A stretch of DNA of 64,000 nt from Caballeronia terrestris (GTDB lineage: Bacteria > Pseudomonadota > Gammaproteobacteria > Burkholderiales > Burkholderiaceae): the NCBI RefSeq assembly GCF_001544515.1, contig NZ_FCOL02000018.1:59136-123135 (forward strand). Reading direction: 5' to 3'. The notes under the pieces were generated by a model. The model searched no databases. It was not told the DNA's origin and saw only the letters and a list, made by a program, of their open reading frames with translations. The first letter of the stretch is position 1. The number at the start of each line of letters is the position of its first letter. The position numbers and the translations under genes are program-made. Positions 18,069 through 28,021 of this stretch are shown here, piece by piece.

Positions 18069-19298
18069 TTAAGGTCGCGCGGGCCTCGGAAACAATGGCC
18101 ATGCGGCGAGCGCGACGGCGCTTGCGACGAACCATACCGTGCCCCACGAGCCCACAGCGAGCACATGCGGAATCGCGAGCGGCGTAAGGAACAGTCCGAA
18201 GTAGACCGCTGTGTTCGCCATGCCGAGCGCGGTGCCGGCGCGTTCGGTACCGGCGAGCGTCGCGAGTTCGGTGTACGCGACGCCGTGCCACGCCGACACG
18301 CAAATCCCGGCGAACGCGACGAGTGCCATCAGCAGCGCGCCCGACGCGTGTCCGAACGCAAACGCGAGTGCCAGCACGATGAACGAAGCGGCGGCGACGA
18401 TCGTCGAGCCGCGCAGATACGCGCGCCGGTTCCCGCGACGATCGGTTAAACGCCCGCTCCAGACACGCATCGCCATCGCGCCGATCTGGACGGCGGCCAT
18501 CGTCCCGCTGATCGCCGCGATGCCGAGGTGCGCGGCGTCGTGCAGAAAGACGGTCGCGAAGGTCAGCACGGCCATCTGCGGCGAGCACAGAATGCCGATG
18601 CCGAGCACGATGCGCCAGATCCGCCGGTCGCGCAGGGGCTCGCCGCCTTTTCTGGCGCCCGGTGCGGCTTGTGAATAAGGCGCTTCGTGCAGCCAGCGCC
18701 ACGCAAACCCTGCCGATACCGCGCACATCGCCGCGAGCACGCCGTACACGGCCGCGAATCCGGACGAAGCCGCGAGCCACGGCAGCAAAAGTGCGCCGAG
18801 CCCGCCGCCGAGCGGTACGGCCGTCTGGCGGATGCTCATCGCGAGGCCGCGCTCGCCTTCGCGGAACCACGCCATCACCGCGCGCCCGCTCGACCCGTTG
18901 ACGCTCCCGCCGACCAACCCCGTCACGCACATCGCGGCGACGAGCCAGCCGAGCGCGGGCACCGCGTCCCCCGCCGACGGCGCGAGAAACAACGCCATCG
19001 CAAAAAGTGCGGCGGCGGTGGCCGCGAGGCCGGAGAGCAACACGGGGCGGTCGCCCCAGCGGTCAGTGAGCATGCCCCACGGCAGTTCCGACAGCGCGAC
19101 GCCCAGCCCCATCGCGCCGAGCACGAGGCCGAGTTCCGCATTGCCGAGGTGATACGCCGAGCGCAGCCAGATGGCGGTCGTCGGGATGCCGGCTGCCGCC
19201 GCCGAGAAACTCGCGTTGGCCGCGACGCCGACGGCCAGCACTTTCCAGCGATGCCCTTCGTCGTGCGCGTTCGACTGCCATGTCAGCGATGTCGCCAT
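18069..19298 (-). CDS. MFS transporter
   Basis: 409 residues with about 12 hydrophobic helices, from an ATG preceded by AGGAG. The major facilitator motif A is visible in both halves (PWGMLTDRWGDRPVLL and GRLTDRRGNRRAYLRG). Substrate class cannot be assigned. The general look is of the YbfB/CynX-like group of single-polypeptide permeases. It is divergent from a LysR gene whose promoter region contains a palindrome, so it is the likely target. Confidence 0.88.
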   Translation of the reverse strand: MATSLTWQSNAHDEGHRWKVLAVGVAANASFSAAAAGIPTTAIWLRSAYHLGNAELGLVLGAMGLGVALSELPWGMLTDRWGDRPVLLSGLAATAAALFAMALFLAPSAGDAVPALGWLVAAMCVTGLVGGSVNGSSGRAVMAWFREGERGLAMSIRQTAVPLGGGLGALLLPWLAASSGFAAVYGVLAAMCAVSAGFAWRWLHEAPYSQAAPGARKGGEPLRDRRIWRIVLGIGILCSPQMAVLTFATVFLHDAAHLGIAAISGTMAAVQIGAMAMRVWSGRLTDRRGNRRAYLRGSTIVAAASFIVLALAFAFGHASGALLMALVAFAGICVSAWHGVAYTELATLAGTERAGTALGMANTAVYFGLFLTPLAIPHVLAVGSWGTVWFVASAVALAAWPLFPRPARP

Positions 19299-19369
19299 GA
19301 TCCTGTTCTCCTGAAATTGACCGGAGCAGTGTCGCGCGTTAGGATCGTCCTGAATATCGGAAATTTTGG

Positions 19370-19385
19370 TATCGATAGTTCGATA
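19370..19385. promoter_or_regulatory. candidate LysR operator between MFS and LysR genes
   Basis: TATCGA-TAGT-TCGATA is a 16-bp perfect interrupted palindrome, 17 bp before the LysR ATG and 72 bp before the divergent MFS start. It contains the T-N11-A spacing of LysR boxes. Confidence 0.55.
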
Positions 19386-19401
19386 AAACAGGACGTTGAC
19401 C

Positions 19402-20286
19402 ATGAACCAAGTGTCATTCGATCTCGCGGTGCTGCGCAGCTTTGTCGCGGGGATGGATTTGGGGAGTTTCGCGAAGGCGGCGGATCGCGTCGGCCGCTCG
19501 ACGTCGGCGGTAAGCGCGCAGATCCGCAAGCTCGAGGAGCAGGCGGGCACGACGCTTTTTCGCAAATCAGGCCGCGGTCTGGCGCTGACCGAAGCCGGCG
19601 AGATCATGCTGCGATACGCGCGGCGGCTCGTCGAACTGAACGACGAAGCCGTCGTCGCGATGCGCGGCGTCGATCTGGAGGGCTGGATTCGGCTCGGCTT
19701 GCAGGAGGATTTCGGCGAGGTCGTGCTGCCGGACGTGCTCGGGCGCTTTGCGCGGGCGCATCCGAAGGTGCGGATCGAAGCGCGGGTCGCGCGTAATGCC
19801 GAACTGATGGAGCGCATCGAGACGAATCAGCTCGATCTTGCGCTTGTCTGGGGCGGTTCGACGGAGCCGATCGCGGTGCCGCCGATGTGCTGGATCGGCT
19901 CGTCAGCGGTGCCGTTTTCGCGCGATGCGGGTGAGCCGCTGCCGCTCGTCGCGTTCGACCGGCAGTGTCTCTTTTTCAGCGCCGCGACCGCTGCGCTCGA
20001 TCGCGCGGGGATCGAATGGCGCGTGGCGTTCACGAGTCCGAGTCTCGCCGGATTGTGGGCCGCGGCGGCCGCGGGGCTCGGGGTGACGGTGCGCACGCGT
20101 TACGGTTTGCCGTCGACCGTGCGCGCCCTCGATTCGCAGGAGTCCGGCCTCCCATCGCTGCCAACGATCCCGCTGACGCTCGAACGCGCCTCGGCGACGG
20201 CGCCCGCGCCGATCGAACGGCTCGCGTCGATTTTGCTCGACGCGGTGCGCGGCGGGCCGTCGGCGCTTGAGAGGATCACGGCGTAA
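19402..20286 (+). CDS. LysR-family regulator
   Basis: 294 residues from the ATG at 19402, with AGGA upstream. The HTH is FAKAADRVGRSTSAVSAQIRK, followed by the usual linker helix and a substrate-binding domain. It is divergent from the MFS transporter with 103 bp between the starts and a palindromic site between them. It probably regulates that transporter in response to its substrate. It ends at a hairpin with a T-run. Confidence 0.9.
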   Translation: MNQVSFDLAVLRSFVAGMDLGSFAKAADRVGRSTSAVSAQIRKLEEQAGTTLFRKSGRGLALTEAGEIMLRYARRLVELNDEAVVAMRGVDLEGWIRLGLQEDFGEVVLPDVLGRFARAHPKVRIEARVARNAELMERIETNQLDLALVWGGSTEPIAVPPMCWIGSSAVPFSRDAGEPLPLVAFDRQCLFFSAATAALDRAGIEWRVAFTSPSLAGLWAAAAAGLGVTVRTRYGLPSTVRALDSQESGLPSLPTIPLTLERASATAPAPIERLASILLDAVRGGPSALERITA

Positions 20287-20292
20287 ACGAAT

Positions 20293-20316
20293 AAGCCGAT
20301 CTCGCGACCGGCTTTT
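20293..20316 (+). terminator. terminator after LysR
   Basis: AAGCCG and CGGCTT enclose a 10-nt loop, with TTTTCTTT following. It also separates the convergent folE2 gene. Confidence 0.7.
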
Positions 20317-20340
20317 CTTTCTGCGTCAAAGCGAGGGATT

Positions 20341-21144
20341 TCAGCCGCGCTTGTCCCGCTCAATCACCGCATACGCGCTGTGATTGTGAATCGACTCGAA
20401 ATTCTCGGCTTCCAGCACATAAGCGACGATCCGCGCGTCTTCGTTCAGCCGCGTCGCGACATCGCGCACCAGATCCTCGACGAACTTCGGATTCTCATAC
20501 GCCCGCTCGGTGACGAACTTCTCGTCGGGCCGCTTGAGCATGCCCCACAACTCGCACGACGCCTCTTCCTCCGCGACCCGGATCAAATCCTCCACGGGCA
20601 TATCGCTGGCGAGTTCAGCGGAAATCGTCACGTGGGAGCGCTGATTGTGCGCACCGTACTGCGAAATCTTCTTCGAGCACGGGCACAGGCTCGTGACCGG
20701 AACGAGCACCTTCAGCGACATACGCGTCTCGCCGTCGCGCAATTCGCCCGTCAGCGTCACCTCGTAGTCCATCAGGCTCTCGACGCCCGACACCGGCGCC
20801 GTCTTCATCACGAAATACGGAAACGACACCTCGATGCGCCCCGCCTGCGCTTCCAGCTTCGCCAGCATCGAAGCAAGCATCGTGCCGAACGCGGCCTGAT
20901 CGAGCGGCGCGCGATGTTCGTCGAGCAGCGCGACAAATCGCGACATATGCGTGCCCTTCTGCTCGGCGGGCAGGTGAACGTCGAGATTCCACACGCCGAT
21001 GCTCGGCTGCAGTTCGCCGCTTTGCGTGCGCACGGTCAGCGGATAGCGCACGCCCTTCACGCCGACGCGCTGGATCGGAATCTGGCGGGTGTCGGGCGTG
21101 CTTTGCACGTCGGGCATCACGAAGGCGGGATTCATCTGATTCAT
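20341..21144 (-). CDS. folE2: GTP cyclohydrolase FolE2 (type IB)
   Basis: 267 residues. It converts GTP to dihydroneopterin triphosphate, the first step of folate synthesis and of queuosine precursors. The IB class works with several metals and often replaces zinc-dependent FolE. Diagnostic stretches are [38 protein letters not shown] (with the metal-binding Cys) and the final [10 protein letters not shown]. The ATG at 21144 has AGGA upstream. An apparent long extension of the frame upstream is arginine-rich and not part of the family. It lies 164 bp downstream of dxs on the same strand. Confidence 0.95.
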   Translation of the reverse strand: MNQMNPAFVMPDVQSTPDTRQIPIQRVGVKGVRYPLTVRTQSGELQPSIGVWNLDVHLPAEQKGTHMSRFVALLDEHRAPLDQAAFGTMLASMLAKLEAQAGRIEVSFPYFVMKTAPVSGVESLMDYEVTLTGELRDGETRMSLKVLVPVTSLCPCSKKISQYGAHNQRSHVTISAELASDMPVEDLIRVAEEEASCELWGMLKRPDEKFVTERAYENPKFVEDLVRDVATRLNEDARIVAYVLEAENFESIHNHSAYAVIERDKRG

Positions 21145-21308
21145 GTTCTTATGTCCTGATCCGCCGCGCGCTTGAGTCCGGGGCGACGCGCGGCGTGAAA
21201 TCGGTAAGGCGGACTTCGCGGGGCGAAGTCGCTTTGTAGTGACTGTCGTATTCGATGTGACGAGCGAGGCGCGCGTTCCCCGGACGCGCCTTTCACATCG
21301 TGTTGCAG

Positions 21309-23228
21309 TTACGCGACGCGCTTGGTCAGCTTGCCCGGCACGGCTTCGACGGCGGCGACGTTCAGAAACCGCTCGCGAATCGACTTGGCGATACCCGCGC
21401 CGTCCAGCCCGACGCTCGCCAGGAGCTTCACCGGATCGCCGTGATCGATGAAGACGTCGGGCAGACCGAGCTGCAACACCGGCTTGATGACCTGCTGCGC
21501 GAGCAGCGCCTCGACGCACGCCGAACCCGCACCGCCCATGATCGCGCCCTCTTCGACCGTCACGAGCACATCGTGCGTCGCGGCGAGTTCGCGCAGCAAG
21601 TCGGCGTCGATCGGCTTCACGAAGCGCATGTTGGCGACGGTAGCGTCCAGCTCCGCGCCGGCCGCAAGCGACGGCGCGACCATCGTGCCGAACGCGAGGA
21701 TCGCAATGCGCTGGCCGGAGCCGAGCTTTTGCGACGATTCGCGACGAATTTCGCCCTTGCCGAGCGGAATCTCGGTCATCTGCTTGACCGTCGCGACGCC
21801 CGTGCCGGCGCCGCGCGGATATCGCACGGCGGTCGGATTCGGCTGCTGGAGCGCGGTGTAGAGCATCTGGCGGCATTCGTTTTCGTCGGATGCGGCCATC
21901 ACCGTCATGTTCGGGATGCAGCGCAGGAACGCGAGGTCGTAGTTGCCCGCGTGCGTCGCGCCGTCCGCGCCGACGAGACCCGCGCGGTCGATCGCGAACA
22001 CGACCGGCAGATTCTGCAGCGCGACGTCGTGGATCAACTGATCGTAGGCGCGTTGCAGGAACGTCGAATAGATCGCGACGACCGGCTTCATGCCGTCAGC
22101 GGCGAGCCCGCCCGCGAAGGTCACCGCATGTTGCTCGGCGATGCCGACGTCGAAATACCGGTCCGGGAAGCGCTTTTCGAACTCCACCATGCCGGAGCCC
22201 TCGCGCATGGCCGGCGTGATGCCGACGACGCGCGAATCCTGCGCGGCGGCGTCGCACAGCCACTCGCCGAACACCTGCGTGTAGGTTTTCTTCGAAGGCG
22301 CCGTCGACGGCTTGATGCCTTCGGCCGGATTGAACTTGCCCGGGCCGTGGTACAGCACCGGATCGGCCTCGGCGAGCTTGTAGCCCTGTCCCTTTTTCGT
22401 CACGACGTGCAGGAATTGCGGGCCGCGCAGTTCCTTGATGTTCTGCAGCGTCGGGATCAGCGAATCGAGATCGTGGCCGTCAATCGGGCCGATGTAGTTG
22501 AAGCCGAATTCCTCGAAAAGCGTGGCCGGCACGATCATGCCCTTTGCGTGCTCCTCGAGCTTGCGGGCGAGATCGAGCATGGGCGGCGCGACGCGCAGCA
22601 CGCGCTCGACGCCCGCGCGCGCCGCCGCGTAGAAACGCCCCGACATCAGTCGCGCGAGATGGCGATTCAGCGCGCCGACCGGCGGCGAAATCGACATGTC
22701 GTTGTCGTTCAGGATCACGAGGAGCGGCACGTCGTCTTCCACGCCCGCGTTGTTCATCGCCTCGAAGGCCATGCCGGCGGTCATTGCGCCGTCGCCGATC
22801 ACGGCGATCGAGTAGCGGTTCTCGCCCTGCAGCTTGCTCGCGATCGCCATGCCGAGCGCCGCCGAAATCGACGTGCTCGAATGCGCCGTGCCGAACGTGT
22901 CGTACTCGGACTCGCTGCGGCGCGGGAAGCCGGAAATGCCACCGAGCTGGCGCAGCGTGGGCATCTGGTCGCGGCGGCCGGTCAGGATCTTGTGCGGATA
23001 CGTCTGATGACCGACGTCCCAGACGATGCGGTCACCGGGGGTGTCGAATACATAGTGCAGCGCGATCGTCAGCTCGACCGTGCCGAGATTCGACGACAGA
23101 TGACCGCCCGTTTGCGACACGCTGTCGAGCACGTAAGCCCGCAGTTCGTCGGCAAGCGGTTGCAGTTGGCGGCGATCGAGGGCGCGCAGGGCGGCCGGAT
23201 CGTCGATGGTTTTCAGCAAGTCGTACAT
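21309..23228 (-). CDS. dxs: 1-deoxy-D-xylulose-5-phosphate synthase
   Basis: 639 residues. This thiamine-diphosphate enzyme joins pyruvate and glyceraldehyde 3-phosphate in the first step of the MEP isoprenoid route and also feeds thiamine and pyridoxal synthesis. The thiamine-binding stretch is [17 protein letters not shown], substrate contacts are in [11 protein letters not shown], and the catalytic Glu is in [15 protein letters not shown]. It is the last of the xseB-ispA-dxs set, 79 bp after ispA. Confidence 0.97.
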   Translation of the reverse strand: MYDLLKTIDDPAALRALDRRQLQPLADELRAYVLDSVSQTGGHLSSNLGTVELTIALHYVFDTPGDRIVWDVGHQTYPHKILTGRRDQMPTLRQLGGISGFPRRSESEYDTFGTAHSSTSISAALGMAIASKLQGENRYSIAVIGDGAMTAGMAFEAMNNAGVEDDVPLLVILNDNDMSISPPVGALNRHLARLMSGRFYAAARAGVERVLRVAPPMLDLARKLEEHAKGMIVPATLFEEFGFNYIGPIDGHDLDSLIPTLQNIKELRGPQFLHVVTKKGQGYKLAEADPVLYHGPGKFNPAEGIKPSTAPSKKTYTQVFGEWLCDAAAQDSRVVGITPAMREGSGMVEFEKRFPDRYFDVGIAEQHAVTFAGGLAADGMKPVVAIYSTFLQRAYDQLIHDVALQNLPVVFAIDRAGLVGADGATHAGNYDLAFLRCIPNMTVMAASDENECRQMLYTALQQPNPTAVRYPRGAGTGVATVKQMTEIPLGKGEIRRESSQKLGSGQRIAILAFGTMVAPSLAAGAELDATVANMRFVKPIDADLLRELAATHDVLVTVEEGAIMGGAGSACVEALLAQQVIKPVLQLGLPDVFIDHGDPVKLLASVGLDGAGIAKSIRERFLNVAAVEAVPGKLTKRVA

Positions 23229-23307
23229 CGTCGTCCCATTTTAGGAAAACTGGCGTGGTTCCGTGGCGCGCATTTTGCACTCACGCGCGGGATCACGCAT
23301 TCAACGT

Positions 23308-24195
23308 TCAGTGCACCCGGTTCACGACCAGGTCGGCAAGCTCGGCCAGGCGCTGGGCGCGCGCGCCGAACGGTTCGAGCGCGGCGTGCGCGTCGCGGCG
23401 CAGTTGCGCGGCGAGTTCGCGCGAGGCGTCGAGTCCGATGATGGAAACGTAGGTGGGTTTATCGTCCTTCGCGTCCTTGCCCGCGGTTTTGCCGAGGGTG
23501 GCGGAGTCGGCGGTGACGTCGAGGATGTCGTCCACCACCTGGAATGCAAGGCCTACAGCAGCCGAGTAATCGTCGAGCGCCTTGAGCGCCGCCGCGTCGG
23601 GCGTGGCGCCGGCAAGCGCGCCCATGCGTACCGAGGCGCGCAGCAATGCGCCCGTCTTCTTCCGATGCATCGTTTCGAGCTCCGGCCGCGACAGCTTGCG
23701 CCCGACGCTTTCAAGGTCGATCGCCTGCCCGCCCGCCATGCCGATCGAACCGCTCGCCAGCGCCAGTTCGCGCACGAGCGCGGCCTGCTGGGCATCGTTC
23801 AGACCATTGCCGGCGGTCGTCAACGCGATGAACGCCTGCGATTGCAGCGCATCGCCGACGAGCAGTGCCGTCGCTTCGTCATATTGGACGTGTACCGTAG
23901 GCTTTCCGCGACGCAGTGCGTCGTCGTCCATTGCGGGCATGTCGTCATGCACGAGCGAATACACGTGGATCATTTCGAGCGCGGCGCTCGCCGTCTCCAC
24001 CGCCTGCGCGCTCGCGCCGGTCAGTTCACCCGCGGCCTGGCACAGAAGCGGGCGAACCCGCTTGCCGCCGCCGAGAACCGCGTAGCGCATCGCGTCATGC
24101 AGCTTCGCCGGGGCGATGTCCGTGCCCGGCAGGTAGTGTTCCAAGGCCGTCTCGACCCGGTCAAGACTTTCGCGCATCCATTTTTCGAATGTCAT
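23308..24195 (-). CDS. ispA: farnesyl diphosphate synthase (polyprenyl synthetase)
   Basis: 295 residues, typical for IspA, which condenses isopentenyl diphosphate with dimethylallyl and geranyl diphosphate. The first aspartate-rich motif is HDDMPAMDDD near residue 85 and the second is FQVVDDILD near residue 225. GGKRVRPLL binds the diphosphate. Its start overlaps the xseB stop as ATGA, so the two are translationally coupled, and dxs follows. Confidence 0.96.
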   Translation of the reverse strand: MTFEKWMRESLDRVETALEHYLPGTDIAPAKLHDAMRYAVLGGGKRVRPLLCQAAGELTGASAQAVETASAALEMIHVYSLVHDDMPAMDDDALRRGKPTVHVQYDEATALLVGDALQSQAFIALTTAGNGLNDAQQAALVRELALASGSIGMAGGQAIDLESVGRKLSRPELETMHRKKTGALLRASVRMGALAGATPDAAALKALDDYSAAVGLAFQVVDDILDVTADSATLGKTAGKDAKDDKPTYVSIIGLDASRELAAQLRRDAHAALEPFGARAQRLAELADLVVNRVH

Positions 24196-24494
24196 AGATC
24201 GTCCCCGTTGCCTTGGGCCAAGCGTGCCGCATCGGCGGGCAGGGCCTTGAGCGTCTCGCCATCGAGCACGCGAACCTGTTGCTCGACCTTTTCGAGCTGC
24301 TGCTGGCAGAAGCCCACGAGCGCGGCGCCGCGGCGATACGCCGCAAGCGACGCCTCGAGACTCAGCGCCCCGCCTTCCATGTGCGAGACGAGTCCTTCGA
24401 GTTCGGTCAGCGCCGCTTCGTAATTCTCCGGAAGCGTCGTGCTATCGGCGTCCGGCGCGCTGGCGGCGGCTTCCTCTATTGCGGTTTTCGCCAT
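24192..24494 (-). CDS. xseB: exodeoxyribonuclease VII small subunit
   Basis: 100 residues from the ATG at 24494. XseB assembles in several copies on XseA to form the single-strand exonuclease VII. The core YEAALTELEGLVSHMEGG followed by LEASLAAYRRGAALVGFCQQ is the family signature. A longer frame to 24569 lacks homology. It is the first gene of the isoprenoid operon, as in many proteobacteria. Confidence 0.94.
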   Translation of the reverse strand: MAKTAIEEAAASAPDADSTTLPENYEAALTELEGLVSHMEGGALSLEASLAAYRRGAALVGFCQQQLEKVEQQVRVLDGETLKALPADAARLAQGNGDDL

Positions 24495-24801
24495 GAATCG
24501 TTGGTGTGGAATCGAATTTTGGGAACAAGTCGCACATTCTACGGCAAAAGCCGGTTTTCCGACCCTCACCCCGTCCCCACCTTCTGCCCGTTAGCCCACC
24601 GGCCAAGGGGGCGGTGTCCGAAAACGCCGCCAATCGTCCAGCCTGCCTTCCCGCGGGATGCGGAACTCCCCGCGCGAATTCGACCCCAAAAGAGACCTTG
24701 GCGCCCCGAAAACGGGGTTTTCGGTATAATCGCGGGCTCCCTAAATCGAATTTTCGATGGTTGGGTTGTTCACTGCTTTCACGTTTTCATCGGGAGTGGG
24801 A
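24495..24801. other. divergent intergenic region xseB / Rieske gene
   Basis: About 307 bp. It contains a plus-strand TATAAT at 24725-24730 just after a CCCC-GAAAAC-GGGG hairpin (24704-24717) and the leader of the oxygenase gene. No gene was seen. Confidence 0.6.
24725..24730 (+). promoter_or_regulatory. -10 element of the Rieske oxygenase promoter
   Basis: Consensus TATAAT, 71 bp before the start codon. No good -35 is present at normal spacing (TTGGCG is 21 bp away). Confidence 0.55.
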
Positions 24802-25908
24802 ATGTCCAATCTGAGCAATGCATTGCAGCTGAAGGCTGTCCACAGCCAGTTGCCAGTCACGGCTTACTTTGACGAAGCGCTTCTTACGCGCGAAATCGAC
24901 ACACTTTTCAAGCAGGGTCCTCGCTACATCGGGCACGAACTCATGGTGCCCGATGCGGGAAGCTATTTCGCGCTTCCAGGTGAAGGCGAAGGGCGCGTGC
25001 TCGTGCGCAACCAGCAATCGCAGATCGAATTGCTGTCGAACGTCTGCCGCCATCGGCAGGCGATCATGCTCAACGGCCGCGGCCGGGCGGACAACATCGT
25101 CTGTCCCCTGCATCGCTGGACCTACGATCTCAACGGCCAGTTGCTCGGCGCGCCGCATTTCGCCGACAACCCGTGCCTGAATCTCGGCGCCACGCCGCTG
25201 CAGAACTGGCAGGGCCTGCTCTTCGAATCGCAGGGCCGCAACGTCGCGGCGGATCTCGCGCGCCTCGGCACGGCGAAACACTTCGACTTCTCGGGCTTCA
25301 TGTTCGATCACGTTGAGGTGCATGAGTGCAACTACAACTGGAAGTCCTTCATCGAGGTGTATCTGGAGGATTACCACGTCGCGCCGTTCCATCCGGGCCT
25401 CGGCAGCTTCGTCTCGTGCGACGACCTGACCTGGGAATTCGGCGACTGGTACAGCGTCCAGACGGTCGGCGTGCACAAGAATCTCGAGAAGCCGGGCAGC
25501 CCGACTTACCGGAAGTGGCACGACCAGGTGCTCAAGTTCCGTAACGGCACGCCGCCTGAATTCGGCGCGATCTGGATGGTGTATTACCCGGGCCTGATGA
25601 TCGAGTGGTATCCGCACGTGCTGGTCGTGTCATGGCTGATTCCGCGCGGGGCGCAGAAGACGACGAATATCGTCGAGTTCTATTACCCGGAGGAAATTGC
25701 GCTGTTCGAGCGCGGGTTCATCGAGGCCGAGCGCGCCGCATATATGGAAACCGCGCGCGAGGACGATGAAATCGCCGAACGCATGGATGCCGGGCGGCGC
25801 GCACTGATGTCGCGCGGGGAATCGCAGGTCGGGCCGTATCAGAGTCCGATGGAATCAGGGATGCAGCACTTCCACGAGTTCCTGCGGCATCAGTTGGGCG
25901 AGATCTGA
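24802..25908 (+). CDS. Rieske non-heme iron oxygenase, alpha-subunit type
   Basis: 368 residues from the ATG at 24802, with GGGAG nearby. An in-frame ATG at 24757 has no ribosome site. The Rieske [2Fe-2S] ligands are Cys82, His84, Cys101 and His104 (CRH and CPLHRW). The mononuclear iron site is in LEDYHVAPFHPGLG. Such enzymes hydroxylate or demethylate aromatic or quaternary-ammonium substrates with electrons from a reductase, and no reductase or ferredoxin gene lies nearby. Substrate unknown. It is a single-gene unit with its own promoter and a strong terminator. Confidence 0.92.
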   Translation: MSNLSNALQLKAVHSQLPVTAYFDEALLTREIDTLFKQGPRYIGHELMVPDAGSYFALPGEGEGRVLVRNQQSQIELLSNVCRHRQAIMLNGRGRADNIVCPLHRWTYDLNGQLLGAPHFADNPCLNLGATPLQNWQGLLFESQGRNVAADLARLGTAKHFDFSGFMFDHVEVHECNYNWKSFIEVYLEDYHVAPFHPGLGSFVSCDDLTWEFGDWYSVQTVGVHKNLEKPGSPTYRKWHDQVLKFRNGTPPEFGAIWMVYYPGLMIEWYPHVLVVSWLIPRGAQKTTNIVEFYYPEEIALFERGFIEAERAAYMETAREDDEIAERMDAGRRALMSRGESQVGPYQSPMESGMQHFHEFLRHQLGEI

Positions 25909-25925
25909 GCGGCACGGATCGATCA

Positions 25926-25954
25926 AAAGACGGGCGTTGAGCCCGTCTTTTTTT
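25926..25954 (+). terminator. terminator after the Rieske gene
   Basis: AAAGACGGGC and GCCCGTCTTT pair perfectly around GTTGA, followed by TTTT. Confidence 0.92.
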
Positions 25955-26033
25955 GTTTAGACTTAGTCAATCCACTACTCGAAAGCCCAAGCCCTTCCCG
26001 CCGATCGGCACATCGGGCGCATCAGGAGCCGCC

Positions 26034-26903
26034 ATGCCGCACACCCGCTACACCACACTCATTTCCGCCGCCAACCTCGCCAGCCGGCTCGACGCCGCCC
26101 CAGGCAGCGTGCTTATCTTCGATTGTCGCTTCGACCTCGCCGCGCCCGAATCCGGCGAATCCGAGTACACGGCGGGCCATCTGCCGGGCGCGCATTATCT
26201 GCATCTGGATCGCGATCTGTCGGGCACGAAGAACGGCACGAACGGGCGGCATCCGCTGCCGGATCGTGCGGCGCTCGTCGCGACGCTCGCTGCTTTCGGG
26301 CTGAACGACGGTCAGCAAGTCGTCGCGTACGACGCGCAGGGCGGCATGTACGCCGCGCGGCTCTGGTGGTTGCTGCGCTGGCTGGGCCACGATTCAGCGG
26401 CGCTCCTCGACGGCGGCCTGCAGGCGTGGAAAGCCACCGGCAAGCAGCTTGAAGCCGGCGCGCCCGCGAAGACGCCCGGGAATTTCAAGGCGGCGGCGCC
26501 GCTTGCGGTGACCGTCGATGTCCAGGCGGTCGAGCGCAATCTGACAACGCGCGATCACGTCCTGATCGACGCGCGCGCCAACGACCGCTATCGCGGCGAG
26601 AACGAGACGATCGACCGGGTCGGCGGGCACATTCCGGGCGCGCTCAATCATTTCTTCAAGGACAACCTGAACGCCGAGGGGCGCTTCAAGACCGCCCACG
26701 AACTGCGCGACGCCTACGGCGCGCTGCTTGGCACGACGCCGCCGGATCGCGTCGTGCTGCAATGCGGCTCGGGCGTGACAGCGTGTCACAACGCGCTCGC
26801 GATGGAAATCGCCGGTCTGCACGGCGCGGCGCTCTATCCGGGCTCCTGGAGCGAGTGGAGCGCAAACCCCGCACGGCCCGTGGCGACGGGCCCGGCGGCC
26901 TGA
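26034..26903 (+). CDS. sseA: 3-mercaptopyruvate sulfurtransferase
   Basis: 289 residues with two rhodanese domains; the first is inactive and the second catalytic. The active loop CGSGVTA with Cys244 is the mercaptopyruvate form, while thiosulfate sulfurtransferases usually have CRKGVT. It moves sulfur from 3-mercaptopyruvate to thiols or cyanide. CAGGAG precedes the ATG. It converges on the dienelactone hydrolase gene, with 12 bp between the stops. Confidence 0.92.
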   Translation: MPHTRYTTLISAANLASRLDAAPGSVLIFDCRFDLAAPESGESEYTAGHLPGAHYLHLDRDLSGTKNGTNGRHPLPDRAALVATLAAFGLNDGQQVVAYDAQGGMYAARLWWLLRWLGHDSAALLDGGLQAWKATGKQLEAGAPAKTPGNFKAAAPLAVTVDVQAVERNLTTRDHVLIDARANDRYRGENETIDRVGGHIPGALNHFFKDNLNAEGRFKTAHELRDAYGALLGTTPPDRVVLQCGSGVTACHNALAMEIAGLHGAALYPGSWSEWSANPARPVATGPAA

Positions 26904-26915
26904 GAACGCCCTGCG

Positions 26916-27791
26916 TTACTTCACGCCGTGCTCCTTGAACCACGCAATGGCACGGCGCCAGCCGTCCTCGGCATCCGCCTTCCGGTAGCTCGGGCGATAG
27001 TCGGCGAAGAACGCGTGCGGCGCGTCGTCGTACACGACAAATTGCGAGCCGCGCGCACTAGGCGGGCCGTTCGCGATCGCCTGCTTCATCGCCTCGATCG
27101 TGTCTTGCGGGATGCTCTGGTCCTGCCGTCCGTACAGACCGAGCACCGGCACCTTCAATTGCGCCGCGTTGTCGATCGGGAAGCTCGGCTTGTTGGCTGT
27201 CTTCGGGCCGGTGAGCTGGCCGTACCACGCGACGGCCGCCTTTACGCGCGGATTGTGCTCGGCATAGAGCCACGCGATCCGCCCGCCCAAGCAAAATCCA
27301 GTAATGCCGAGCTTGTTCACATCGCCGCCATGCTCGCCTGCCCAGGCGACGGCCGCGTCGACATCGGACAGCACTTGCGAGTCCGGCACCTTCGACGCAA
27401 TCTGGTCGTTTATCTGCTGAATCGACGGGACAGTCGCCGGGTCGCCTTGACGGATGAAGAACTGCGGAGCGATCGCCAGATAGCCGAGCTTGGCGAAGCG
27501 GCGGCAGATATCGGCGATATGTTCGTGCACGCCGAAAATCTCATGCACGACGATGATTACCGGCAGCTTCGTTTTGCCCTTCGGCTGCGCGCGATATGCG
27601 GGCACGAGCGTGCCGTCGGCGGCGCGGATGCCGATCGCGCCGGCCTCCAGCCCTTCGGTGTCGGTGGTGATGGTTTGCGCCGAGACGGGCAGCACGGCGG
27701 CGGCGAAGCCGGTGCCGATCGTGGCCTTGATGAAGGTGCGGCGGTCGAACGGGACGTGCGGGACGAGGCTGTCGACTTCAGGCTTAAGCAT
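26916..27791 (-). CDS. dienelactone hydrolase family protein with Tat signal
   Basis: 291 residues from the ATG at 27791, with AGGAG upstream. Residues 14-40 look like a twin-arginine signal (DRRTFIKATIGTGFAAAVLP), so the protein is probably exported folded to the periplasm. The alpha/beta-hydrolase triad is visible: Cys in GFCLGGRIA, Asp in YGRQDQSIP and His in DAPHAFF. Classical dienelactone hydrolases act in the cytoplasm on chlorocatechol products, so an exported member likely hydrolyses another ester or lactone. The substrate is unknown. Confidence 0.9.
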   Translation of the reverse strand: MLKPEVDSLVPHVPFDRRTFIKATIGTGFAAAVLPVSAQTITTDTEGLEAGAIGIRAADGTLVPAYRAQPKGKTKLPVIIVVHEIFGVHEHIADICRRFAKLGYLAIAPQFFIRQGDPATVPSIQQINDQIASKVPDSQVLSDVDAAVAWAGEHGGDVNKLGITGFCLGGRIAWLYAEHNPRVKAAVAWYGQLTGPKTANKPSFPIDNAAQLKVPVLGLYGRQDQSIPQDTIEAMKQAIANGPPSARGSQFVVYDDAPHAFFADYRPSYRKADAEDGWRRAIAWFKEHGVK

Positions 27792-28021
27792 GCGAACTCC
27801 TGCGGCAAAGGCCGCCAAGGGCCGCCGGCTGCGCGTAGACGCGCCGGGCGACGCTGATTCGGAGACCGCGCGTCGTGAATCACAAGCCTCGCCACGCGCG
27901 GCGCTGCACTGCGGAAAGAGCGCGGCTCAACGTCGCAAGCTGCGTCTTCGGACTGCACGCGCCAGAAGGCGCGCCAGCCATTCTAAACAGCTTTCGCGCG
28001 TGCCTGCACGGGTGCCAAACC

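Noticed and set aside
24757..24801. Upstream ATG for the Rieske gene
   Set aside because: It lacks a ribosome site, while the ATG at 24802 has GGGAG at good spacing and begins the conserved protein.
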